From: DATBVX01 sp963696675
Lineage (GTDB): Bacteria > Pseudomonadota > Gammaproteobacteria > Steroidobacterales > Steroidobacteraceae
NCBI GenBank assembly: GCA_963696675.1
Contig: CAVOLM010000013.1
Location: 1 to 64,000 of the forward strand
Direction: 5' to 3'
DNA length: 64,000 bases
This document shows positions 27,702 to 36,240 of the stretch, piece by piece. Position 1 is the stretch's first letter, and each line of letters opens with the position of its first letter. The notes under the pieces were generated by a model. The model saw nothing but the letters and a program-made list of their open reading frames with translations. It ran no database searches and was not told the DNA's origin. A program made the position numbers and the translations under genes.

Positions 27702-30086
27702 TCAAACCGCCGTGCGCAACTCCGTCACCGGCGATGTGATACCGAGCGCGGCGCGCAGGGCATCATCGACGCGCTCGCAGAACACGAATTTGAGTTCCTT
27801 GCGAACGCTCTCGGGGACATCCTCGACGTCGTTGCGATTGCGCGCCGGCAGCAGGACGGTCCGGATACCGGCCCGATGTGCTGCGATCACCTTCTCCTTG
27901 ATGCCACCAACCGGCAGCACCAGTCCGCGCAGGCTGACCTCGCCCGTCATCGCGACGTCGCTCGCGACCGTCCTGCCGGTGAGCAATGACACGAGCGAGG
28001 TGAACATCGCGACACCGGCGCTCGGCCCATCCTTCGGGATCGCACCGGCCGGCACGTGGATATGCAGGTCACTCTTCTTATATAGGTGCGGATCGATCCC
28101 CAGGGACTCGGAGCGGGATTTCACCAGTGACAGGGCAGCCTGCGCGCTTTCGCGCATTACATCGCCGAGCTGCCCGGTCAGGATCAACCTGCCGCCACCC
28201 GGAATACGGGTCGACTCAACGAACAGGATGTCGCCACCCACCGGCGTCCAGGCAAGGCCGGTTGCGACGCCTGGCACGCTGGTGCGCATTGCCGCCTCAC
28301 TTTCAAAGCGCGGCGCGCCGAGGATCGAGCGCAATTCATCGGCTTCGACGGTGCGCTGCTGGATCGTTCCTTCCGCGATGCGCACCGCGACATTGCGCAG
28401 CACCGCGCCAATCGCACGTTCCAGACTGCGGCAGCCCGCCTCGCGCGTGTAGTCGCGCACGATGTGTCGCAGCGCCTCTTCGGTGATCGAGGCTTGCTCT
28501 GGCTTGAGGCCATTCGCATCCAGCTGCCGTTTGACGAGATAGCGCTTCGCGATCTCGACTTTCTCATCTTCCGTGTATCCCGTGAGCTCGATGAGCTCCA
28601 TGCGGTCGCGCAGCGGCCCGGGAATGGTATCGAGCACGTTTGCGGTCGCGATGAACAGCACCCGCGACAGGTCGAACGGGACACCAAGGTAGTTGTCACG
28701 GAAGGTGTTGTTCTGCTCCGGATCGAGCACTTCGAGCAGTGCCGATGACGGATCGCCGTGAATGCCAGCACCCAGTTTGTCGATCTCATCGAGCATCAGC
28801 ACCGGGTTGCGCGTTCCGGCCTTGCGCAGTGCCTGGATGATGCTGCCGGGCAAAGCGCCAACATAGGTGCGTCGGTGACCCCGAATCTCCGCCTCGTCGT
28901 GCACGCCGCCGAGGCTGGTGCGCACGAACTTCAAACCCAGCGCGCGAGCGATACTCTGGCCCAATGAGGTCTTGCCGACGCCCGGCGGTCCGACGAAGCA
29001 CAGGATCGGGCTGCGGCCCTGCGGATTGAGCTTGCGCACCGCGAGGAACTCGAGGATGCGCTTCTTGATCTTGTCGAGCCCGTAGTGATCCTCGTCGAGG
29101 ACGCGCCGCGCGTTCGCGATGTCGATGGCCTCCTCGTCGAGCTTCGACCACGGCAGCTGGATCATCCAGTCGAGCCAGGCTCGCAGCATCGAGTACTCGG
29201 GACCGGTGTCAGGCATGCGCTCCAGCCGCTTGAGCGCCTGTTTCGCCTGTTCCTGCGCTTCCTCAGGCATGCCTGCCTTGTCGATCGCTTCGCCGAGCTC
29301 CTTCATTTCCTCCGAAAGACCGGCGTCCTCGCCGAGCTCCTTCTGAATCTGCTTCATCTGCTCGCGCAGCAGGATCTCGCGCTGACGTTCATCGATGGCG
29401 CCACGCGTCTGCTCTTCAATCTGCCGCTGCAGCTTCATCACTTCGATGCGATGCGAAACCAGCTCCGAAACGCGATCGAGGCGGGCCTTGAGGTCGAGTG
29501 TCTCGAGCAGCTGCTGGCGTTCCGTGACCTTCACATCGAGGAAACTCGAGATCAGGTCCACGAGCGCCGACGGCGACTCGATGCTCTGCACGGCATTCGC
29601 GAGCTCGGCCGGTGCGCGCGGGAGCAACCCGATGGCCTCGGCGGCCAGGCGTTTGAGGTTCAGTGCCAGCGCTTCGATCTCGCTGGAGGACTGTGTCTCC
29701 TCCGGCAGGTACTCGACGCGCGCCATGAGATACGGGAGCCCCGGCTGGAAATCGAGGACCCGAAAGCGCCGTTCACCCTGCAACACGAGGTGGTGCGCAC
29801 CATCTTGCCCGGTGACGTAGCGAAGCACTGAAGCAACCGTGCCAATGCGATACAGGTCATCGCCCGTCACTTCGTCCTTGTCGGAGTCGCGTTGCAGGAG
29901 AACGCCAATCTTGCGTTCCGCACGCACCACTTCCTGCGCGGCGGCGATCGACCCTTCACGGTTCATCCCGATCGGCAGCACGGTACCCGGAAAGAGCACG
30001 ATGTTGCGCACCGGCAGGATGACGAGCATGTCATCGGACACGGTGGATGTGGGCGTTCCAGTCGCGGGTGACTCGTTTTCACTCAT
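27702..30086 (-). CDS. lon: ATP-dependent protease Lon
   Basis: 794 residues from an ATG at 30086 (MSENESPATGTPTSTVSDDM); an in-frame extension to 30386 overlaps the hsp20 gene and is low-complexity Arg-rich, so it is rejected. LonN domain: LPVRNIVLFPGTVLPIGMNR; coiled-coil EEQTRGAIDERQREILLREQ; AAA domain with GPPGVGKTSLGQSIARALG and VLMLDEIDKLGAG; C-terminal Ser-Lys protease domain with PKDGPSAGVAMFTSL and GIKEKVIAAHRAG. Degrades misfolded and short-lived regulatory proteins in the cytoplasm. It follows the hsp20 gene by 14 bases, a sensible heat-stress pair. Confidence 0.96.
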   Translation of the reverse strand: MSENESPATGTPTSTVSDDMLVILPVRNIVLFPGTVLPIGMNREGSIAAAQEVVRAERKIGVLLQRDSDKDEVTGDDLYRIGTVASVLRYVTGQDGAHHLVLQGERRFRVLDFQPGLPYLMARVEYLPEETQSSSEIEALALNLKRLAAEAIGLLPRAPAELANAVQSIESPSALVDLISSFLDVKVTERQQLLETLDLKARLDRVSELVSHRIEVMKLQRQIEEQTRGAIDERQREILLREQMKQIQKELGEDAGLSEEMKELGEAIDKAGMPEEAQEQAKQALKRLERMPDTGPEYSMLRAWLDWMIQLPWSKLDEEAIDIANARRVLDEDHYGLDKIKKRILEFLAVRKLNPQGRSPILCFVGPPGVGKTSLGQSIARALGLKFVRTSLGGVHDEAEIRGHRRTYVGALPGSIIQALRKAGTRNPVLMLDEIDKLGAGIHGDPSSALLEVLDPEQNNTFRDNYLGVPFDLSRVLFIATANVLDTIPGPLRDRMELIELTGYTEDEKVEIAKRYLVKRQLDANGLKPEQASITEEALRHIVRDYTREAGCRSLERAIGAVLRNVAVRIAEGTIQQRTVEADELRSILGAPRFESEAAMRTSVPGVATGLAWTPVGGDILFVESTRIPGGGRLILTGQLGDVMRESAQAALSLVKSRSESLGIDPHLYKKSDLHIHVPAGAIPKDGPSAGVAMFTSLVSLLTGRTVASDVAMTGEVSLRGLVLPVGGIKEKVIAAHRAGIRTVLLPARNRNDVEDVPESVRKELKFVFCERVDDALRAALGITSPVTELRTAV

Positions 30087-30100
30087 GGCAATTTGGTCCC

Positions 30101-30505
30101 TCAGTACTTGCGAAGCCGCAGTTGCAGGATGCCGTTGACCGAGGATTGCTCGGTCAGCTCGTAGTGGCCCTGCGGCAGGGCGATGCGACGCTCGAAGCAT
30201 CCATAGGGAATCTCCAGGCGCCGGATGCGCGCGGCGCGGCCACTGGCGCTCGAGTGCCTCGCGGCTCTCACCAGCACGCCGCTGTCGTCGAGGTGCAGTT
30301 CGATCTGCTCGGGCGGCACGCCGGGCAGCGCCAGCAGGATGGCAATCTCGGTTGCGGTCTCGACGATGTCGACCGGTGGTTCCCAATGCAGTTGCACTCC
30401 TGGGCGACCGACGGCGCGATAAAACTGTCGATGCAGGCTGTCAGCCTCCTCGAGCAGCTCCAGCGCTTCAGCCCACATCCAGGAGCGAGGATCGCGGTTG
30501 CTCAT
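30101..30505 (-). CDS. Small heat shock protein, Hsp20/alpha-crystallin family
   Basis: 134 residues from an ATG at 30505 (MSNRDPRSWMWAEALELLEE). The alpha-crystallin beta sandwich is visible: HWEPPVDIVETATEIAILLA, LPGVPPEQIELHLDDSGVLV, RLEIPYGCFERRIALPQG, NGILQLRLRKY. ATP-independent holdase that keeps unfolding proteins soluble. The C-terminal I-x-I/V anchor found in longer sHsps is lacking. Upstream of lon on the same strand, so joint induction is likely. Confidence 0.9.
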   Translation of the reverse strand: MSNRDPRSWMWAEALELLEEADSLHRQFYRAVGRPGVQLHWEPPVDIVETATEIAILLALPGVPPEQIELHLDDSGVLVRAARHSSASGRAARIRRLEIPYGCFERRIALPQGHYELTEQSSVNGILQLRLRKY

Positions 30506-30593
30506 GTCATCGGGTTCCTAAGCAGATCGTGGCGGGGATCTGGTGGCAGATCGGCGGACATCAAGTGGATACTCGTGTCGGAGCCGCCACCCC

Positions 30594-32159
30594 ATGATCA
30601 ACCCCAAGGCACGCCCCTGCGACGAAGCGCTGATCCGTTCGACCCGCGGCGCGTCGGATTGTGCCCGTCAGCAAAAGCGCTGGGTGCTTACGGCCTCAGT
30701 TCTCGCCTCCACCATGGCATTCGTGGACGAATCGGTCGTCAGCGTCGCCCTGCCGCGCATGCAGACCGACCTCGGCACATCGCTTGCCGCGATGCAGTGG
30801 GTCGTCAACGCCTACACACTCTGCATGTCGGCGCTGCTGCTGATTGGCGGGGCCGCAGGCGATCAACTCGGCCGTCGGCGCATGTTCCTGATCGGAGTCG
30901 TCATCTTTGCAGTTGCGTCGCTTGGCTGCGGGTTCGCTCCCAACGCGAGCGTGCTGATCCTCTCGCGGGCGATTCAGGGCGTGGGTGCCGCGTTGCTGAT
31001 CCCGTGTTCGCTCGCGATCATCGGTGCGACATTCGAGGAGAAAGAGCGTGGTGCAGCAATCGGGATCTGGTCCGGAGCTTCCGCGATCGCGGCAGGCCTC
31101 GGCCCCTTGCTCGGCGGCTGGCTCGTCGATCACAGCTCGTGGCGGGCGATCTTTCTGATCAATCCGGTGCTCGCGATGCTGGCCGTGTGGATCGGCCTTC
31201 GGCACCTGCCTGAGAGCCGCGACCCGCAAGCGGGCTCCCAACTGGATTGGCGCGGCGCGGCGCTGGTATTTGCCGGTCTCGGAGCACTCGTTTACGGACT
31301 GATCGAAGCCGCGGCGCTGGGATGGCGCAGCCCGGTCGTCCTCGGTTCGAGCATCGCCGGAGTGCTACTCCTGGTGGTGTTCGTGTTCGAAGAGCGACGC
31401 AGCCGCACGCCGATGATGCCGCTCGAGCTGTTTCACTCCAGCACCTTCAGTGGTGTCAATTTGCTGACATTGCTCCTCTACGGTGCACTGGGTGGCGCTT
31501 TCTTCTTCGTGCCATTCCTGCTGATCCAGGTACACGGCTACTCGGCCACTGCGACGGGGGCGATGTTTCTTCCCTTCTCCTTGATCCTGGGCATGCTGTC
31601 GCGTTGGTCGGGTGGTCTTGCCGATCGCACGAGTGCACGCGCTCCACTCATCATCGGTCCCAGCGTTGTGGCGCTTGGGTTCGTGCTACTGGCCCTGGCG
31701 ACCCGCAACCAGCACTACTGGGTGCTGCTCGCGCCGATGACCGTGCTCGGTTTCGGGATGGCGATCACCGTCGCTCCGTTGACCACGACGGTCGTCAACT
31801 CGGTACCGTCTCGTCAGACGGGCGTCGCCTCCGGAATCAACAACGCGGTAGCCTCGGTCGCGAGCTTGCTGATGATCGCCGTACTCGGGACCGTTGCGCT
31901 TGGCGTGCTGAATAAATCGCTCGACCAGGGTCTCGCCGATGCGCGCCCCTCATCCGATGTGAGGGTCGTGGTGGATCAGGCACGGGGTGGATTTGTAATT
32001 CCGACACTGCCGCGGCACCTCGCAGCATCGCAACGCCAGCTCGCGGCCGAGATCATCACGGACTCGTTTGTCGGGTCGATACGACTGGTTATGTTAATCG
32101 CTGCCGGCTTGTCGCTCGCGGCCGCCCTTTCCGCTGCGCTCACGATCAGAAAGAAATGA
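30594..32159 (+). CDS. DHA2-type MFS multidrug exporter (14 TM)
   Basis: 521 residues from an ATG at 30594. Fourteen membrane segments can be traced; landmarks are RWVLTASVLASTMAFVDESV, VVNAYTLCMSALLLIGGAAG, the loop motif GDQLGRRRMFLIG, RAIQGVGAALLIPCSLAIIG and GPLLGGWLVDHSSWRAIFLI (motif C and the DHA2 signature), and AITVAPLTTTVVNSVPSRQT GVASG in the second half (split here for length). This is the EmrB/QacA/LfrA group of proton-driven exporters. It is divergent from hsp20 with 88 bases between, and no emrA partner is present. Confidence 0.9.
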   Translation: MINPKARPCDEALIRSTRGASDCARQQKRWVLTASVLASTMAFVDESVVSVALPRMQTDLGTSLAAMQWVVNAYTLCMSALLLIGGAAGDQLGRRRMFLIGVVIFAVASLGCGFAPNASVLILSRAIQGVGAALLIPCSLAIIGATFEEKERGAAIGIWSGASAIAAGLGPLLGGWLVDHSSWRAIFLINPVLAMLAVWIGLRHLPESRDPQAGSQLDWRGAALVFAGLGALVYGLIEAAALGWRSPVVLGSSIAGVLLLVVFVFEERRSRTPMMPLELFHSSTFSGVNLLTLLLYGALGGAFFFVPFLLIQVHGYSATATGAMFLPFSLILGMLSRWSGGLADRTSARAPLIIGPSVVALGFVLLALATRNQHYWVLLAPMTVLGFGMAITVAPLTTTVVNSVPSRQTGVASGINNAVASVASLLMIAVLGTVALGVLNKSLDQGLADARPSSDVRVVVDQARGGFVIPTLPRHLAASQRQLAAEIITDSFVGSIRLVMLIAAGLSLAAALSAALTIRKK

Positions 32160-32223
32160 AAACTGAACATCGCCCGCGAAAAATACTTCCTCCCGGAGCC
32201 CTCAGATCCCCGGAAACGGATGG

Positions 32224-32243
32224 ACTCCCGCCCGCGCCGGAGT
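32224..32243. repeat. REP-like palindrome candidate
   Basis: ACTCCCG at 32224-32230 and CCGGAGT at 32237-32243 form a 7-bp stem with one mismatch around CCCGCG, in the context ATGGACTCCCG...GGAGTGACGA. This resembles the short intergenic palindromes dispersed in many GC-rich gammaproteobacteria. Only one copy is seen in the window, so its repeat nature is not shown here. It could also act as a weak hairpin after the exporter gene. Confidence 0.4.
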
Positions 32244-32281
32244 GACGATAGGTCACGGTGCGGTTTGCGAGCGGAGGTCAC

Positions 32282-33187
32282 ATGCACGCTCAGTCTCTGA
32301 TTCGATTTCGAACGGGCGTCTGCCTGACGGCTACCTGCTCGGTCCTGCTCTTCCTGACTGCTTGCCAGCAGTCGAAGGCGCCCAGCGCTTCCCAGGGCAT
32401 TACCGAAATCGCATGGGCACGCATGGCGCTGGAGCGCAACCCGAACCTTGAAGTGGTCGCAACCGATATCCAGGCGGGAGTCTTCACCGTGCGCGACAAA
32501 CGCACCGGGCAAGTGCAGACCGTGAAACTGAGTGAGCTCGCCGCTGCACCGGTCTCACAACTGAGCGCCCAGATATCCCGAACGGCAGTGCCGGCCGGGC
32601 CCGAAGATTCTCCTTTCGCGCCGACACCGTCCTCAGCAGAGTCTGAATCCGACACTGTAGCGGCACCGCCGGCGCCAGCGGCCTCATCAGCCGAAGCCTT
32701 GCCCGCAAGACCAATGCAAGAGGCAAGGACCTCCATGCCTGCAGAGAGCAAGGACTACACCATCGAGCGCGCGGACGGCCAGGTCAAAGTCAGCGGCCCG
32801 GGCATCAGCATCGTTTCCTCCGGCGGCGCCACTACGACCGAATCCGCAGCCGAGGCCGGAATGCGCAAGGCCGACCCTATCATCTGCGAGGGTCAGCGCA
32901 TGATTCACCTCGACAATCGCAGGATCTATGTGGATGGAGATGGGGTCACCGCGCGCGCCGGGTGCGAGCTGTATCTGACCAACAGTCGCATCGTGGCATC
33001 CGGCACCGGCGTCGTCGTGCAGGATGCCGTCGTACACATCGCCAACAGTTACGTCGAAGGCGCGTCGGCTTCGTTCGAGGCTGCAATCGGCTCGAAGCTG
33101 TTCGTTCGTGATTCGATCTTCAACGGGCTGTCGCGTCGCGACTCGTTTGCCGAGTTCCAGGACCAGGGCGGGAATGAGTGGAGATAG
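32282..33187 (+). CDS. Lipoprotein with beta-helix-like C-terminus, unknown function
   Basis: 301 residues from an ATG at 32282, chosen because GGAGG stands 6 bases ahead. Signal and lipobox: CLTATCSVLLFLTAC with the modified Cys in LTACQQ. Residues 40-110 form a small unknown domain (ITEIAWARMALERNPNLEVV, GVFTVRDKRTGQVQTVKLSE). A Pro/Ala/Ser linker follows. The C-terminal 100 residues (HLDNRRIYVDGDGVTARAGC, ELYLTNSRIVASGTGVVVQD, VHIANSYVEGASASF, GSKLFVRDSIFNG) repeat every 20-22 residues as a right-handed beta-helix would. Probably anchored in the outer membrane. No family name recognised. Confidence 0.75.
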   Translation: MHAQSLIRFRTGVCLTATCSVLLFLTACQQSKAPSASQGITEIAWARMALERNPNLEVVATDIQAGVFTVRDKRTGQVQTVKLSELAAAPVSQLSAQISRTAVPAGPEDSPFAPTPSSAESESDTVAAPPAPAASSAEALPARPMQEARTSMPAESKDYTIERADGQVKVSGPGISIVSSGGATTTESAAEAGMRKADPIICEGQRMIHLDNRRIYVDGDGVTARAGCELYLTNSRIVASGTGVVVQDAVVHIANSYVEGASASFEAAIGSKLFVRDSIFNGLSRRDSFAEFQDQGGNEWR

Positions 33188-33191
33188 CCGC

Positions 33192-33821
33192 TCAGCTGAG
33201 CCGCGGCGACAACAGTAATCTGCCACCCAGAGCGAAGAGAATACCGCCGGAAATGCGATTCAGGCGGCGCTGCCATCGCACGTCGCGGCGCAGCGTTGCG
33301 CTCAATGCCCCGCCCGCCCACGCATAGAGCAAGTTCACGATCGTCCCTGACACGATGAAGAGCGCGCCGAAGGTCAGCACCTGCAGCGTGATATTGCCGC
33401 GTGTCGGATCTGCGAACTGGGGCAGGAAGGCGAGAAAGAACAGCGCCACCTTGGGATTGAGCACATTGGTGACCAGGCCCTGGCGGAAGACCTGGCTCAA
33501 CCGGGGGTCGATCGCTCCGGGCAGCTCAGGTATGCCCGCCGAGCGCCACGCCGCGATGCCCAGCCAGATCAGATACAGCGCGCCGACGATTCGCAGCGCA
33601 TCGAAGGCCCACCGGTGCGCCAGGAGCACGGCTGCGATCCCGAACGCGGCGATGCAGGTATGAAACACGATCCCCGCGGAGACACCCAAGGTCGCAAACA
33701 CACCACCCCGAATCCCATGCCGCGCGCTGTTGGCCAGTACATAGAGGACGTCGGGACCTGGCGCCAGATTCAGGGCGAGGGTCGCCGTCATGAATAGCAG
33801 GAGCTGAGTCGTATCGAACAA
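33192..33821 (-). CDS. LysE/RhtB family amino-acid exporter
   Basis: 209 residues from an ATG at 33821 (MFDTTQLLLFMTATLALNLA). Six membrane segments and the family motif TLALNLAPGPDVLYVLANS at the N-terminus, GIRGGVFATLGVSAGIVFHT, and NPKVALFFLAFLPQFADP in the middle. Exports amino acids or small metabolites across the inner membrane. It starts 3 bases after the chrB stop, so it is co-transcribed with chrB, in the place where chromate operons normally carry chrA. Confidence 0.9.
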   Translation of the reverse strand: MFDTTQLLLFMTATLALNLAPGPDVLYVLANSARHGIRGGVFATLGVSAGIVFHTCIAAFGIAAVLLAHRWAFDALRIVGALYLIWLGIAAWRSAGIPELPGAIDPRLSQVFRQGLVTNVLNPKVALFFLAFLPQFADPTRGNITLQVLTFGALFIVSGTIVNLLYAWAGGALSATLRRDVRWQRRLNRISGGILFALGGRLLLSPRLS

Positions 33822-33824
33822 GTC

Positions 33825-34838
33825 CTAGCGATCCTGCGTGAACGAGCTGTACAGATCATCGAACAGGACGAACGCCCGCTCAAGGCGAGCCTCGTCGCGC
33901 GCGTTGGCCGCCACGATGCCCGCCAACAACTGCTGGATCCCTGCGGCCTCCTCGCGCCCGAACTTCTGATCCTTGAGATCGAGGTCGTGAACGATCTCGC
34001 CGATCGCTGCCAGCGCTTCGTCCTCGCGCCCGAGCCTGGCGGCAAGGACTTCGAATGTGCAGCGCTCGGCGTCATGCGTGAACTCAGCTTCGTACATGTC
34101 GAAGCGCAGTTCGTTGGCGGCCGCGCGATACTGTCGGTCGCTGACGAACTTGAACTTCGCCTCGGCATCGATCCAGCGGCGGATCAACCATGCGCTTGCC
34201 ATGCGGTCGACATGTACGTTGGCGCGCGTGACCCAGGTGCGCCCCTGCAGCTCGTCCAGTCGTGCGGTGTTCATCTCGGGTGCCTCCTTCGGCAGCGCCG
34301 GCTCTGCGGTATGTGATTGCAGGTCGCGCAACTGCGCATGGGCCTGCTCGCGCCCATCCGCCTGGAAGAAATCAATTGCTTCGATCGCGCTGAGGCGGTT
34401 ACGAAAACGCGCCAGGGCACCGACAACCTCACTCGGTGTCGGCCTGGTGCGCTTGCGCTCGCATTGGGCGTTGAAAGTCGCGATCGCTTCCGCGAGCTCG
34501 CGATACTGCTCACCCCGGGCGGAGTCAAATAGCGCGATCAGCTCCTCGTGCGACATCCCCTGCAGCACCGTCGCCCTGAAGATCACTCCGTCGCCGCCCG
34601 CATTGCGCACTTCGCGCAGGGTCCACTCGAAATCCTCGAGCAGCTCGTCGCTCGCGGGCAGGATGTAGAAGGCGTTCTTGAACGCTGCAGCGCCGATATC
34701 CTGCAAACGCCGCCAGATCTTTACGCGGCCATACGCAGGCTGCGCCGGCAGGTTGAACGCGAACACCCACCATTCCTGGTTGCCGCGTGAAACGATGGTT
34801 CGCGGCGGTACCTGATGCGAGGCTTTAGATATATTCAT
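33825..34838 (-). CDS. chrB: Chromate resistance protein ChrB (two-domain)
   Basis: 337 residues from an ATG at 34838 (MNISKASHQVPPRTIVSRGN). The N-terminal domain (WWVFAFNLPAQPAYGRVKIW, RLQDIGAAAFKNAFYILPA, GDGVIFRATVLQGMSHEEL) and the C-terminal ChrB domain (RTWVTRANVHVDRMASAWLI, RRWIDAEAKFKFVSDRQY, FTHDAERCTFEVLAARLG, IVHDLDLKDQKFGREEAA) are both complete. ChrB is reported in some bacteria as a chromate-responsive regulator and helper of the ChrA pump. No chrA is in view; instead a LysE exporter follows. The promoter region contains palindromes (separate entry) that could be its own operator. Confidence 0.88.
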   Translation of the reverse strand: MNISKASHQVPPRTIVSRGNQEWWVFAFNLPAQPAYGRVKIWRRLQDIGAAAFKNAFYILPASDELLEDFEWTLREVRNAGGDGVIFRATVLQGMSHEELIALFDSARGEQYRELAEAIATFNAQCERKRTRPTPSEVVGALARFRNRLSAIEAIDFFQADGREQAHAQLRDLQSHTAEPALPKEAPEMNTARLDELQGRTWVTRANVHVDRMASAWLIRRWIDAEAKFKFVSDRQYRAAANELRFDMYEAEFTHDAERCTFEVLAARLGREDEALAAIGEIVHDLDLKDQKFGREEAAGIQQLLAGIVAANARDEARLERAFVLFDDLYSSFTQDR

Positions 34839-34874
34839 ATCTCATGTGTAGTTGTGTTTGATATCATCGTATCA
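34828..34874. promoter_or_regulatory. AT-rich palindromes in the chrB / aminotransferase divergent promoter
   Basis: Two inverted repeats stand out in a locally AT-rich stretch: GATAT-ATTC-ATATC at 34828-34841, which covers the chrB start codon, and TGATA-TCATCG-TATCA at 34859-34874, about 25 bases upstream of it. Both share the half-site (T)GATA. The region lies between divergent genes, so binding there could control both. ChrB itself or an unlinked regulator might bind. The assignment is pattern-based. Confidence 0.4.
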
Positions 34875-34935
34875 CATACTCCGGAGGCGTCAACGGATTC
34901 AACCTAACCGTCAGCCCCCTGGCAGTGGAGACAGC

Positions 34936-36240
34936 GTGATCACTCGCAGAGATGTTGTGCGCCTGGTCGGCGGCATCATGGCCGGTTCATGCATCGAGGC
35001 TCGGCCTGAGAGCGTTGCGACGCCCCCTGCCCCGGCCACCAACTGGCGAGGCTTCTTCCCTGCACTCACGCAGTCGCCTGCCGGTCCATCCTTCGTCTAT
35101 CTCGATAGTGCAGCCACCACGCAGCGTCCTGGTGCCGTGCTCGAGGTGCTGACCGACTTTTACGCGCGCGACAACGCAAATCCCGGCAAGAGCCAGCACT
35201 TGTTGGCGCGACGCGCCCATGAGCAGTACGAAAGTGCGCGCCAGGCGGTGGCGACCTGGATCAACGCGGCCAGCGCAGAGGAAATCGTGTGGGTGCGAGG
35301 CACCACGGAAGCGATCAACCTCGCGGCCAGTGCCTGGGGCTCGATCGCGCTGCGAGCCGGCGATGAAATCCTGCTGACCGTGGCCGAGCATGCCTCGAAT
35401 CTGCTGCCCTGGAAGTTCGCAGCCGAACGCGTCGGTGCCAGGCTGAGATTCGTCGACGTTGATGACGACGGACGCATCTCTCTCGAAGACCTCGATCGCA
35501 AGCTCAGCGACAGAACACGCCTCTTCGCATTCAGCCACGTGTCGAACGTCGTCGGTTACGTCAATCCCGCGGCCGAGATCTGTTCGCGGGCGCGACGGGC
35601 GGGCGCGCTGACGTTGATCGATGCCGCTCAGTCAGCGCCCCACATTCCAATTGATGTGCGCGCCCTGGGTTGTGACTTCCTCGCGTTCTCGAGCCACAAG
35701 ATGCTGGGGCCGATGGGCATCGGCGTTCTTTGGGCACGACGCGAATTGCTGGAATCCATGCCTCCGTACCAGGCGGGTTCCAACATGGCCCATGCTCTTG
35801 AGAGCGGATCCGTGCAACTCGAGCACGCTGCACACAAGTTCGGAGCGGGTACGCCGTATGCACCCGGTCCGCTCGGTCTTGCGGCGGCGATTCGATTCCT
35901 GGACTCCCTGGGTCGCGAGGCGGTGACTGCGCACGAGCATGCCCTGACTGACTATGCGCTTCGCAGGCTTCGCGACGTCCCGCGCCTGCGGGTGCTGGGA
36001 CCCAAAGATGCCGAACGCAGAATTCCGGTGTTCTCGTTCGAGATCGCCGGGCTCAGTGCCCAACAGGTTCAGCGCTCGCTCGACGACCAACAGGTCGCGA
36101 TTCGCGCCGGCGACCTGTCGGCCTTGCCGCTCCTGAAGCGGCTGGGCGTCGAGTCCGCCGCACGAGCCTCCTGCTACCTCTATACAACAGAAGCCGAAAT
36201 CGACCGTCTGATCGCCGGCTTGCAGAAAGTCATTTCATGA
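34936..36240 (+). CDS. Class V aminotransferase (SufS/CsdA-like) with Tat-type leader and no catalytic Cys
   Basis: 434 residues from a GTG at 34936 with GGAG ahead. The N-terminus MITRRDVVRLVGGIMAG resembles a twin-arginine signal. Fold-type I PLP enzyme of class V: YLDSAATTQRPGAVLE, PGKSQHLLARRAHEQYESAR, GTTEAINLAASAW, H152 in AEHASNLLPW, D229 in LIDAAQSAPHIP, and the PLP lysine K255 in SSHKMLGPMG. In SufS/CsdA the persulfide Cys follows R-x-G-H-H-C; here the segment is IRAGDLSALPLL, with Ser395 at the Cys position, so cysteine desulfurase activity is unlikely. Its stop overlaps the ATG of the M28 peptidase (ATGA), also an exported protein, so a periplasmic amino-acid reaction downstream of peptide cleavage is possible. 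Confidence 0.85.
   Translation: MITRRDVVRLVGGIMAGSCIEARPESVATPPAPATNWRGFFPALTQSPAGPSFVYLDSAATTQRPGAVLEVLTDFYARDNANPGKSQHLLARRAHEQYESARQAVATWINAASAEEIVWVRGTTEAINLAASAWGSIALRAGDEILLTVAEHASNLLPWKFAAERVGARLRFVDVDDDGRISLEDLDRKLSDRTRLFAFSHVSNVVGYVNPAAEICSRARRAGALTLIDAAQSAPHIPIDVRALGCDFLAFSSHKMLGPMGIGVLWARRELLESMPPYQAGSNMAHALESGSVQLEHAAHKFGAGTPYAPGPLGLAAAIRFLDSLGREAVTAHEHALTDYALRRLRDVPRLRVLGPKDAERRIPVFSFEIAGLSAQQVQRSLDDQQVAIRAGDLSALPLLKRLGVESAARASCYLYTTEAEIDRLIAGLQKVIS

Noticed and set aside
30087..30386. 100-residue N-terminal extension of Lon
   Set aside because: It is antisense-free but overlaps the hsp20 gene in another frame, is Arg-rich, and Lon homologues start at the ATG at 30086.
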